A DNA stretch of 64,000 nucleotides from Salvia splendens (Eukaryota > Streptophyta > Magnoliopsida > Lamiales > Lamiaceae). The position numbers and the translations under genes are program-made. The notes under the pieces were generated by a model, which searched no databases, was not told the DNA's origin, and worked only from the letters and a program-made list of their open reading frames with translations. The stretch lies in the NCBI RefSeq assembly GCF_004379255.2, contig NC_056049.1, forward strand, positions 19,638,063-19,702,062, in the 5' to 3' direction. This document shows, one piece after another, positions 25,051-35,500 of this stretch (positions are counted from its first letter, which is position 1; each line of letters opens with the position of its first letter).

Positions 25051-27714
25051 CCTCTGTTTTTTTTTGGAAACTTTTTCTGTGTGTTTGTGTGTGGGGGGTT
25101 TCTCTCTCTATAAAATCTCGAGAGAGAGGAAGTGAGGGAGGGAGAAGAAATGTGTGTGAAGATGGGTGGGTTGGTGTGGAATCAACAGCAAAAGGGGAAA
25201 TTAAAAGGAGAGGAAAAAGGCTTCTTTTTTGGTGAGCTAAAGTGGTTTGCCAGAATTAATTCACTCTCTTCTCTTCTTCAAATATAAAGCTGAGAATTTG
25301 AAACAAATAAAGTCTGTGAGGACCAAAATTCTCACCAAACTACTGCAATAAATTGTCTATGTTTTTAGGAAAAAAACAATTGCACTTACCCACTATTTAA
25401 TATTTTCTGCTGAATCTTCGTCTTTGTGTAGATCACCAAGTTAATCAAATTCAAATTTCTGAATTTTCATTAAGTTTTCTCGATTTTTTAGTAACAAATA
25501 AAAAAAATATGAAAGGCGTCATCATCACAGTGGACTCAAAACCGAGACATTGTCTTAACCACTTTATCGCTAGGTCAACATACACACACCAACTTTCTCG
25601 ATCTCAAAGCAAGAAATTATTACTCTCTTCGTCCGCGAGAATAGTCGACGAACACAAGTTTTAATGTAAATCTGGTAAATTAAGAAAGCAATAAAGAGAA
25701 AAAAATGGTTGAAGAATTATTGGTGAAGAATGTGACTTAATTTATTAGAAAAAATAAGTTACAAAAATAGATGCAGACCAATTTTAATGGACGGATCTAA
25801 ATTGAAAAAATATGATTATTTTTGGTGAATTTTGTATACTATAAAGTGGGTAGGGGTTCATTCTTATGGTATTTCATTAGCATGAGATTGTGGTCGGTTT
25901 TAAATCAGTAAATTACTGCTGTAAAATTTTTATAACTATGAATTTTTGTATTCTAGTACATATGAAGTGACATTTAATAATCTTTTTAATATGGTCCCAA
26001 TATAGTTTCTATATACTACTACTACTCCTTCAATTAAATCGTGAAATTACACTCTATAAAAATAAACAAACCCAATAGCATATACTAAGATTTAGTAGGA
26101 ATCAATGTTAGCAAAGAAGAGTAATTGGAGAAGCAAGATGGTTCGAATTTAAGCCTGTGGTTGAGTCAATTAAACCATGGTTAATAAATATTTTCAACAC
26201 TTGGCCTCAGCACTCAGCCATGCTACCAATTGGCATCATACCCCTCTGTGGGTTTCTGCACCTACATGGTCCAAACACATACATACATACATATTTATTC
26301 AAAATTGTTATGATTAATTATCAACCATAAATAAGATTTCATTATAGTAATGCTTAGTTAAGGGGAGAAGAGATCTGTGAATTTGTCAGTAGATAGATGC
26401 AGGTAGGGATGATTATATATTAGGAGTACTTACTTAGTTAGCAGCTTAATTAATCAAAATTACAGTGTGATTGAAATGACCAATATGCCCTCGATGGTTT
26501 GGTCAATTTACAGGTCAAAACCCACTGTGCATCCACTTCATGTGTCACGATTTTGTCTCGCAGCAATTTGTCAGTTATATATTGATAAAACAAAATCTTT
26601 TTCCCCTTTTATATTTATGTCCTTTTAATAATGTAAGAGGATCATCATTCTGCCGTTGTACTTAAAAATAAAATTCGAATTCGACTTTAAATTCGTGCTT
26701 GAAAATGAAAAAGTAATTATGTGATTTTATTTTAATTATTTAATTTTTAAAACCAAGAGAAATCACAAGAATTGATCAATAGCCAGATTGAAGCGAATTG
26801 TAGATGGCATTGTTTTTCACAATTTAAATCTGATTTTACATTATTATACAAAAATCATTTGGATTTTTACTTAGTTGTATTATGTAATTTGTGCATGTAT
26901 CCAATTAATTGTGTTCATATTTGTTTTTTTTCTTTTTCTTCCTTTTTTTGATTTAACTTAGATTCTTTTAAAGTATAAAAATTCCCAACAAAACATATTC
27001 AATTTTTTTCCCCTCTCCTGCTTTCAAAACTTAGCCTTCTTCATTTCCTATTTCTTTCAATCAATTAGTATGCCATTCTCTTTCATTAAAAAATCTCAAG
27101 CTGTTATTGCATTGGGTTGTGAACTTGTTACTCTTACGAAAATTGAATTAGATAATAAAAAATATATACATACTATAGGTATGTAATTTTCATATGACAT
27201 TAAAATATTGCAATTACAACCATATCTATAAATATAATCCATTTTTTTTATTTTCAAGCAATATAAGTTATATAACTATGTCACTAGCTATAAAACAACA
27301 TTGTTTACGTAACGAACATTGCTGCCCTGCCCAATCTGACTCATTTTCTGTTCATAAATAGATAAAGTTAATCACTTAAATTTATAATTATAGTAATTTT
27401 TATTCATAATAGGAGTAATAGTTATTGGTGAACACATTTGATAACTATTGTTACATCTTAATTACCAAGTGGGCCTGGTTGAATTGATTTCACATTTATC
27501 AACGGAAACAAAGCCCAACTTAAGCTGCTTCAGACGTGGCTCTGGATCAACCCAAACTTCAAACTTATCTTCCCTAGATGGGCCTATGCCAGACTGGACT
27601 GGCCCGACCCAACAACACCAAATAATGACACATGTTAACATAAATCAACACCAACTCACTAGCCACCCCAATGGAGGGAGTATTATCTATTCTTCTGCAT
27701 CGTTTGATAAGGAC
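25051..27714. other. Long intergenic region upstream of the AP2 gene
   Basis: It holds the AP2 gene leader (pyrimidine- and GA-rich, about 25050-25280) and then AT-rich DNA. At about 25520-25590 the minus strand resembles a tRNA-type A box and B box (TAGCGATAAAGTGG, GGTTTTGAGTCC) and could be a decayed SINE. No coding region is supported; the ORF at 27448-27717 has no domain. Confidence 0.4.
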
Positions 27715-28012
27715 TAAAGTCCCTTTTGGTCCTTAACAGATAGCGATTTTTTTTATTTTTATCCAAAACATTATCTATTGAATTATTCGGTCCCCCACAA
27801 ATAAAAACAGGTCACATTTGGTCCATTTTGGACGGAACCGTCAAATTTTTGACGATTTAAATTACCGGGTCACAAATCCGTCACTAATTGGGAGAAACTG
27901 ATCTGTCACTAATCTGTCACTACATATTTAATTATAAACATCATATCAATCTCTACACTGCTACAAAGAGATTAAATTGTCAGGGGCCAAAAATCCCTAA
28001 AAAAGGAACTCT
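27715..28012. mobile_element. Possible small TIR element
   Basis: The left end (agtcccttttggtccttaaca) and the reverse complement of the right end (agggatttttggcccctgaca) are imperfect inverted repeats, and the interior has repeated gacggaaccgtc / ccgtcacta words. No clear target duplication was found, so this is a weak call. Confidence 0.35.
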
Positions 28013-28139
28013 ACAACCTAAGCGTTAAATCAAGTCCTTCTTCGGATATCCAATTCAATTCCCAATTGCGCGTGACGTCGCAGTCGCCGTTACCGTAGGA
28101 GGAGCTGGTCCCGCCACCGCCGGAGAAATGTTTCTGTTA

Positions 28140-30669
28140 GGTTTACTCCTCATTGGTCATTGGTATCCGCTTGCAATGCTTGAAGTGGAACAAGATCAAT
28201 ATAACTCAAATTGTTATAATAAAAATCTAAAATCCTGGAGGTACTGGCTAATTTCCATTTTGGATCCAAGACCTTTGCAATAAAAAACACCGTTGGAATC
28301 TCACTGAAATACTTAAGCCATTTTTCAATCATATCATATAAAACACACATCAATTCAGGAGAAGAGGAATCATTTTTCATCGTAGTTCTAAAACAAAGTG
28401 ATATATACATGTAATGCTCTAAAACACGAACAACAGTGCAATAATAAACACCCGATAATTCAACAGTCACATTATAGAAATATTTGAACAATTTAAATAA
28501 AGCCACGCTATGATCCCAACAACTATGTGACATATATAAATCAGAAATGGGATAGGTTCTGAAAAAATCACACAAAGAATCTTTATGCGTCAAAGTAGAA
28601 TTCAGACAATCATATGTCGAATTCTATCTATGAGACACATCCATGGTAAAATTCGTATTTCTTACATTCTTTTGATGGCAATACTTCTTCCAAGCTTTGC
28701 CAATAGGCGGCTTTTGATGGATTAATCTAACTGCAGTTCTAATAGGACTAACATGCTTTTGCCATAATTCAAGCGCATCTTGTACACATAAATTCAAAAT
28801 ATGACATATGCATCTTGTACCACCAATAACCTGAGCACAAGCCGCAATCAAGTCATTAATACTTGCAGTGTTAGCAGTTGCATTATCAAAACCAACAGAA
28901 AATATCTTGTTGCATAATTGAAATTCATTCGAAACTTGAATAATTAAAGAAGCAATTTCGGGTGCAGTGTGTGATGTCTCAAATTCTCTAAAACTAATCA
29001 AACACTTGTTCAAAGTCCAACTATTGTCCACAAAGTGAACCGTAATACCCATGTATGAATGTCTATTAAAACAATCAGTTCATACATCTGAGCAAATGTT
29101 CACTTTGTGTCCCAAGTTGAGTAAATAACGTGATAATTCAACTTTTTTCTCCAAACAAGTGTCAAACGGTAGATCGTTGGACGGTCATTCGACCTACTCT
29201 TTTGACAGCTACGTTCAAACCACTTTGCATAGTAACCTCAAATTTTTTGTCATCATAAACATTAAAAGGAAAATGTTTCATTGCAGCCCATCTAGTCATA
29301 AAGTCAGCAAAATTTTTAGGATCGTATTTAAAAAGAGGCGTACCTGACGAACCTGAGCCACCGGGTTAGAAGTTTAGTTGAGTTTTGGTAGAGGCAGTGC
29401 CACATTCTACATGATGCTTTGTCACCAAATGACGACGGAGGGTGCCATATCCCCCACCACTCACAAATTTATAGACTTTATCACAATAGTTACAATATGC
29501 ATGAAACGCCGATGTCTCTTCTTGAGAGAGCAGATCATTAGGACTTGGAATTACCACAGGGACCTTCTTGTAGTGTTTAACAAAAATATCAGATTTCAAT
29601 GCTTTTTTAGTGGGTGGAGGGGGAGGCATGTCCTCATTTCCGCCGGTGCTAGACGAAATATGAGAATGAGATCTATCATCATTGTTGTCCGAGTCCAACG
29701 ATATAGAAACGTCGTACTCGTCATCTTGTTGTTGAGAACTACCACCGTCCCTCCCCCCACCTGGATGCATTTCCACCTTGATGCATTTCAGCGAGTAGCA
29801 TGTCCATCCTATGATCTTCTTCTATCTATAAATATTATATAAGTTGAAGTTTTAATTAGGAATAAAAAAAATTAAAAAACTCAATCTTATGAAATTATGA
29901 ATTGCAAAAATAATTTTATTTTTTAGAACTTACTTGGATGCGTTCAGCCGCCACTCGGGAAACCTCTTCCATAACTTCTCGACGACTAGGTCGTTTTGTT
30001 CTTTGGGGACGACTACTTTGATCTTGGGCAATTCCTTTACCCTGATCACCACGTCCCGGTCCACCACGAGAAGAAGACATAATGCAAAATGAAAGTAGTA
30101 TGGAGTATGTAGTATTGAATAAATGGTAAATTACGAATACAACAAATATAGTAGTAAACAACTTGAGCAATTATAGAGATTGAGGATAGATAATAGAGAA
30201 ATTGAGATTGAGAAGGAAATCCTTGTTAATACAAGAATGAGGTGAGTAAAAATGATGGGGGAAGTAGGGTATTTATAAGAGTAAAATTGGAAGAAATAAA
30301 AAAAATTCAAATTTCAAATTTCGGCCGGTTTACCGCCTGAACCGACGGTTTCGGACTGAACCGGCGGTTCAGTCCACGGTTTCTGGCCGAAAACCGGCGG
30401 TTTCTGACCGGTTTTCAGGCCTATACACTGCCACCTATACGCTGCCATCTGAGGTCCTGAACCATCGTAAACCGCCGGTTTTTCTGCACACCTAGCCTGA
30501 AAACCTACGCTCTAGCCGGAATCCTACCGTTAGAACCGCTGAACCGCCGGTTACGGTTCACGCTTTTTTTGAACCTGAACCGACCCGCTTGAACCGTCGA
30601 ACCGCCGGCGCCGGTTCCGATTCCGAACTGCCAGTTAACCGCCGGTCCGATTCGGTTTGTGCATGTCTA
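28140..30669 (-). mobile_element. Decayed hAT transposon, one end missing
   Basis: The right end (promoter side) closes with ...ggtttgtgcatgtcta at 30669; in reverse complement this reads TAGACATGCACAAACCG, a hAT-type terminus. About 330 bp inside that end is packed with accgccggtt/aaccggcgg words (30320-30660), likely subterminal transposase-binding repeats. The other end was not found, and the C-terminal dimerisation region of the transposase is absent, so the element is truncated near 28140. A TATA-like tatttataag lies at about 30269-30278, upstream of the transposase start. Confidence 0.75.
28150..30080 (-). pseudogene. hAT transposase with BED zinc finger, broken
   Basis: hAT transposases cut and paste DNA with an RNase-H-like DDE core. 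Exon 1 starts at ATG 30078-30080 (MSSSRGGPGRGDQGKG) and ends at a GTAAG donor at 29934. The next part (to 29366) has an acidic stretch and a BED-type zinc finger (CNYCDKVYKF ... HLVTKH). It stops at 29366, and further stops occur at about 29200-29170. A central domain (29052-28624) carries GFDNATANTASINDL and CHILNLCVQDALE, and a later piece (28593-28150) ends near VLDPKWKL. The C-terminal hATC region is missing. Several stops and the missing tail mean it cannot make transposase. Confidence 0.85.
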
Positions 30670-31043
30670 CCGCCGCCGGTGATTATACGAGCAGCGACAG
30701 CGGCGCGCCTCCGATGGACCTCAACCAGCCGATGTACGAGGATGAGAGTTCCGGCACACCGATATCATCCATTGGCGTCAAGGCTACCAAGAACAAGGGC
30801 AAGACGAATGCGACATCCTCACAGGCCGCGGCCCCGGACACGACCCCGACCCCGATCGCGACCTTGACCCCGGCCCCAACTTCGGCTCCGGGACATGCTT
30901 ACGCGGAGTTGGTGGCGGCCGCCAACCGGAGGACGTTGTTGGACACACACCACGCCCTCATGCAGTGCGAGGACCCGGGCAAAGCCGAATACCTCAAGTG
31001 GATGATCGATGATCTGCGCCGCAAGTTGGGAATGAAGGATTAG
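30657..31043 (+). pseudogene. C-terminal half of a PIF/Harbinger ORF1 protein
   Basis: The frame ends with a helical segment (HALMQCEDPGKAEYLKWMID, then a short basic tail to TAG 31042) preceded by a Pro/Thr-rich linker, the layout of the C-terminus of Harbinger Myb-like ORF1 proteins. The first in-frame ATG lies inside the neighbouring hAT terminus, so the N-terminal half was lost or separated when the hAT element landed. It is not a functional gene. Confidence 0.65.
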
Positions 31044-31322
31044 TAATGTAGGATTTAGTGAACTTGTTTTTTATTTCTAACTCTTGTAATTTTTTTTATT
31101 TAGTAATGTAGGATTTGCCTTTAATCGTAGTATTTTTTTTTTTAATTTTGCATGACATATTTGAAAACATAAAAAATTAATTAACAAAATTGTAGTGAAA
31201 ACTATAGGGCGGACTTTAGGGCGTCCCACTGCAGGTGGAAGGGTAGGAGGATAGAATGCTGATATGGCGGAGCATAGGGCGCCCTATAGAGCGGACATTA
31301 GGGCGCCCCATTGTGGATGCTC
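30670..31322. mobile_element. Right-hand remnant of a PIF/Harbinger element
   Basis: The right end reads gggcgccccattgtggatgctc at 31301-31322, in reverse complement GAGCATCCACAATGGGGCGC, the same end type as the other Harbinger copies, followed by TTA as expected for the 3-bp target. Subterminal words gggcg(c/t)cc and agggcggac repeat at 31205-31310. The left half is missing; it abuts the hAT terminus at 30669. Confidence 0.75.
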
Positions 31323-31413
31323 TTATACTTTATATATTTTTTTTCTTTTTCTCTCTTACTTTCTCTCTCTTCCCTCGTACTCTTACTCTTACTCCTCTTA
31401 CCCTTACTCTTAC

Positions 31414-31560
31414 TTTACCAATTTATTATTAGAATTCATACCGTTACAAATAAGACTATTTTTTTATGAATGAAGTAATATTCACCTTTACCAATTTATT
31501 ATTAGAATCCATATCGTTACAAATGAGACTATTTTTTCTTATGAATGAAGTAATATTCAC
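31414..31560. repeat. Tandem duplication, 73-bp period, two copies
   Basis: Copy 1 starts at 31414 and copy 2 at 31487. Both run from tttaccaatttattattaga to gaatgaagtaatattcac, with a few substitutions. Confidence 0.85.
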
Positions 31561-31832
31561 TTTTTGACCAATGTTACTTTTATAAAACAGACCATGGTTT
31601 GAGTTAGTATCGGTAAATGGATTAAACCAGAATCCAAATATGAAACAAGACATCACATCACTTCACTTCACTTATGATTATTTCACGTGATAAATAGGAT
31701 AATAAAGCAATATCAATCCTGAAATCACTTATGATTATTACGCATAATAAACACGAAAAATGTGATAATACAAAATAGGTACTTCCTCATCACCTTCATT
31801 TTTGTGTACATTTTTCGAAACCACACGATTTA

Positions 31833-32127
31833 GAGCATCTCCAACCATTTATACTAAGCTCAAACTCATTTTAGTGATTTATGTCATATCAAATATGATT
31901 TTACTTCAACCATTTACACTAAACTCAAACTCAAACTCAAAAGAATATTTTCTACATTTTGCCTTTTTTACTCACAAAATTTGAAAAACTTTTGAGTTTG
32001 AGTTTAGTGTAAACCTAAAGATAGGTATTTTTTTTCCAAAAAAAACCAAAAATGATATTAGTTTTGGAATACTATTAGAACTAATTACCTATCAATTTTA
32101 GGTTTTAATGTACCCTTAGAGATGATC
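31833..32127. mobile_element. Tourist-like MITE (295 bp)
   Basis: Left end GAGCATCTCCAACCAT; right end in reverse complement GATCATCTCTAAGGGT. TTA flanks both sides (31830-31832 and 32128-32130). Inside is a strong hairpin between ttacactaaactcaaactc (about 31915-31940) and its complement at 31985-32012. TTA target and ends fit the PIF/Harbinger-derived Tourist class. Confidence 0.8.
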
Positions 32128-32578
32128 TTACTGTTACATACATTCTGTACACAAGTTCAAAATCCAATTTTGTTTTTTTAACACATGACCGGTCCTATTG
32201 TTGGAAACACTCTAACAATATTTCAATCAAATGATCTAGTATTAAAAAACAGGCATGAACTCATGTAACATGTTTATTATAGAAGGTAAAAGAAATCTTA
32301 TATATTTCAACATTGAACATAACAACAATATTTTTGGCGGTAGCACACATCAAACGAAAAGGTACTACTCGTAGTTATAAATCCTTCAAGCATCACTCAA
32401 TCTGAGATGAGCTCCCTCATTCACTGAGAAAGATATACAACCTCTACTGCATCACATACATATACACACTGCTTATAAGACTATACAAGACAAAAAATTG
32501 CACAGCTGCACTTTCGCAGAGACCACAGCATCATGCTTATTGCAGCTATAGAGAGCAGACCAGAAGAAAACACACTTG
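32128..32578. other. 3' flank of the 527-aa gene
   Basis: No gene is seen. The part nearest 32578 is probably the 3' UTR of the minus-strand gene; candidate poly(A) signals in it are not distinctive. Confidence 0.4.
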
Positions 32579-35500
32579 TCACATAGTTGAAGCAAAGGGA
32601 AGACACGAGATTGCGCCACCACATAAAAGTAAACCACCCGACTCTATTCTGCTGTGGTATAGCACCCTGTCAAATAGCACCTCCTCAAGCTGACCTCCTA
32701 TGCTGTATTCTTCAGCATCGTAGTATGAAATGGAAGCCTCCGAATCAATGTCTTTTTTAGTTTCTCTCTCAAAATTCTTGATATAACTCCTAATATCTTC
32801 TTCAGGTCTGACATCGTCCACCCTTCTATCAGCAAAAGAGAATTCATAAAGTTGACTGCTCCCTGGACCAGTGTTGCTGCTGTTGCCGGTTTGCTTAGAA
32901 TCCTCACAAGGTTTGAGCTGCACCTGGTCACCATATATCTGAAATCAATAGGAAATCTCAGAAACTGAGAGACTGGTGGTTTGATTGGAATATCAAAACT
33001 AGCTAGTTTGGAGATGACAATCAAATGGAAAAAAAATATTCAAATTGATTAATTAATCAACGATGAAGGCATGGTGGGAAGTGGCAATTTATTTTTCTTG
33101 TTTCTCTTCCGGGGAACATGATAGATAATAACATCTAAAGCAATAATACTAGGAATGTGACGCTGAAACAAAACTCTAGCATACAGTATTTGGAAGTGAC
33201 AAGGAAATGACAAGATATATGTAGGCAAAAAAATTTAACGAAACCTCATGTCCGGGGAAAAGGATTTATTGGATTCGGAAATAGGATTCATAAGTTGTCG
33301 AATTTTTTTTAGTAGCAAATTGGGCTATGACCAAGGGACAAATGGACATACATATACTGTATGAGCATCTTAGTGACAAGTAAAAATTTACAAAAATTAC
33401 TCTATTTTGAGGAGTTGGGCAATGTCTTGATTTCTTAATTTCTACCATCTCTTGCAGGCCCACAAATAGCTGCTTATACAGATTTGGAAAATGACAAAAC
33501 ACGGCATGGACAACATTAGGTACTAAAGAGCTGGCCTTAAAGAGTAGATGACAGCAAACTTGTAGAATGTATATTTTGGTTTTTATTTTTGTAACATGCA
33601 TCATATATTGTAGAGAAATAATGTGTGTGCATTCATTTAATCGTGAACTATCAACTATGAGAGATTGATAACTTTAACAACTATTCTTCAGTAAAGATAG
33701 GAACCTGTTTGTGGTCAACAAGATTCCCTTGATCATAGCAGCATAAGGTGCTTGGATTTCCATTTGCCAGAGATGATGTTCCTACAGGTCCAGCAGCTCC
33801 AACTAAACTGTAGGCTGGATCTTCTGAAGCAGAGAAGTCAGAACTATCAAAGGTGGACAAGGACACACATTCGTCAAAATATGCCATGGCTTCTTCAGTA
33901 AGGCGGTTTGACATCCGTTTCCTTTCATTGCTTGTCTAACACCAGAAAAAGTTGATGTCATCTCCAGCTGGAAATTTTATAAAGATTGTATACATACATA
34001 ATCTTCCACTGTATGAGAGGATATCTACACCATCAAAGGAAGTTCTGATGCTTGATGAATTACAGACACAAAAATCTTATTACCAACCACAGATAACAGG
34101 ACAACAACATTAAGCATCTGCTGTTAGAAGTTAGAACTTATGGAGAATTCCAGAAGTTCGTCATGGTGGTAGGAAGTTCAAACAAATATTGGATTAACTA
34201 AAAATGAAAATATAACAGATCTGTTCTAGGTAAAACTATAACCGTAGTCTTCCTTTTTATATCCAAATGATAGGGGGTAGGATTGGAGAAATGCAAGAAC
34301 GAAGACAAATGTATATGGTGTATGCAAGTAAGCTTTTGGAAGGATGATGGATGATTAGTATTAAGAAATTAAAGATCAATTCAGACAATATATGCACAAA
34401 AACAAAGAAATGGAAACAGAAAACACTACTTTTCTTCCTCTACGAGATCTCTGCATATCAGAAGTCTTTCTATCAGAAAGCATCTCCTTAAGTATTCTAT
34501 CCAGCTCTTGCCCACGTTGCTCTTCAATAGCAAGATCTGCTCGAAGTTCTCTGGCACGTTCTTCCGACTGCACCAATGTACTTTATAAGTCTTGTGACAC
34601 GAGTGAGGATAATCCTCTATAAATTAGATAACCATCACCTCTTCCAATTTTATGGCATATTCCCTTCTGATGTCTGAAATTAACTCAACAGCCTCAGGGT
34701 TTACTAGATTTGAGGGCATATCAGGAACATTAGTAGCTGCGGCCTGATTCGCATTATTTCTTCGAAAAACCTGATTTCAAATAACAAAATAAGAGCATCA
34801 AATCAGGCTATCAAAAAGATGGGGCTAACCTATGCACATTATGCAAACCTAATAAATCTTCATATAGCTCCTATAGGTAAGACTTAATGCTTAGCTGTAA
34901 TTTGGGACTTCAAGCTTCACAGGCCTTTTGTACATCAACAAGATCTCTCTAACACAAGTAATCGAGCGAACATATACATCACTCAATTAGCACTCTATGC
35001 AATATACATGGTTTAAGCAAGCGATGGGTAACATCATTTCAATTACGCCACAGAAACACTCCTAATAAACATTAGATGTATGACCATATCAGTTTTATAG
35101 ATCATTCAAGCAACCAAATGCCTACGGATTACATAAAGTACTCTTAAGGGATAATGAGAGGACAAATTTATGCTCTGATTGTGAAAAGATGATTTTTCCA
35201 GAGCATCAATGATTTTGATAAAATTCCTAATAAACAATATATGGGTGCTATTTCCAGAGTCCGCAAAAGCCTTATTGATTTACTCCCTATCTCCAAATAA
35301 GAAGTTGGAAGCTAGTCCGGCAAATGAAATATCAGCAGTAAATATTGACAATTTACCCATCCAGCATTGAAGACTTGAAAACATAATCTCCCCATATTGA
35401 CAATTTACCCATCCATGCTTTGAGGCAAGCTACTAAATTTTAGCTCTCAATAAAATCAGCTCAACTGTAAAGTTATAGAACTGGCATGCATTAAATATAC

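Noticed and set aside
26100..26240. SINE-like sequence with a ggttcgaat box
   Set aside because: The A- and B-box candidates are on opposite strands and wrongly spaced.
29159..29842. Plus-strand ORFs in the hAT region
   Set aside because: Shadows of the minus-strand transposase remnant.
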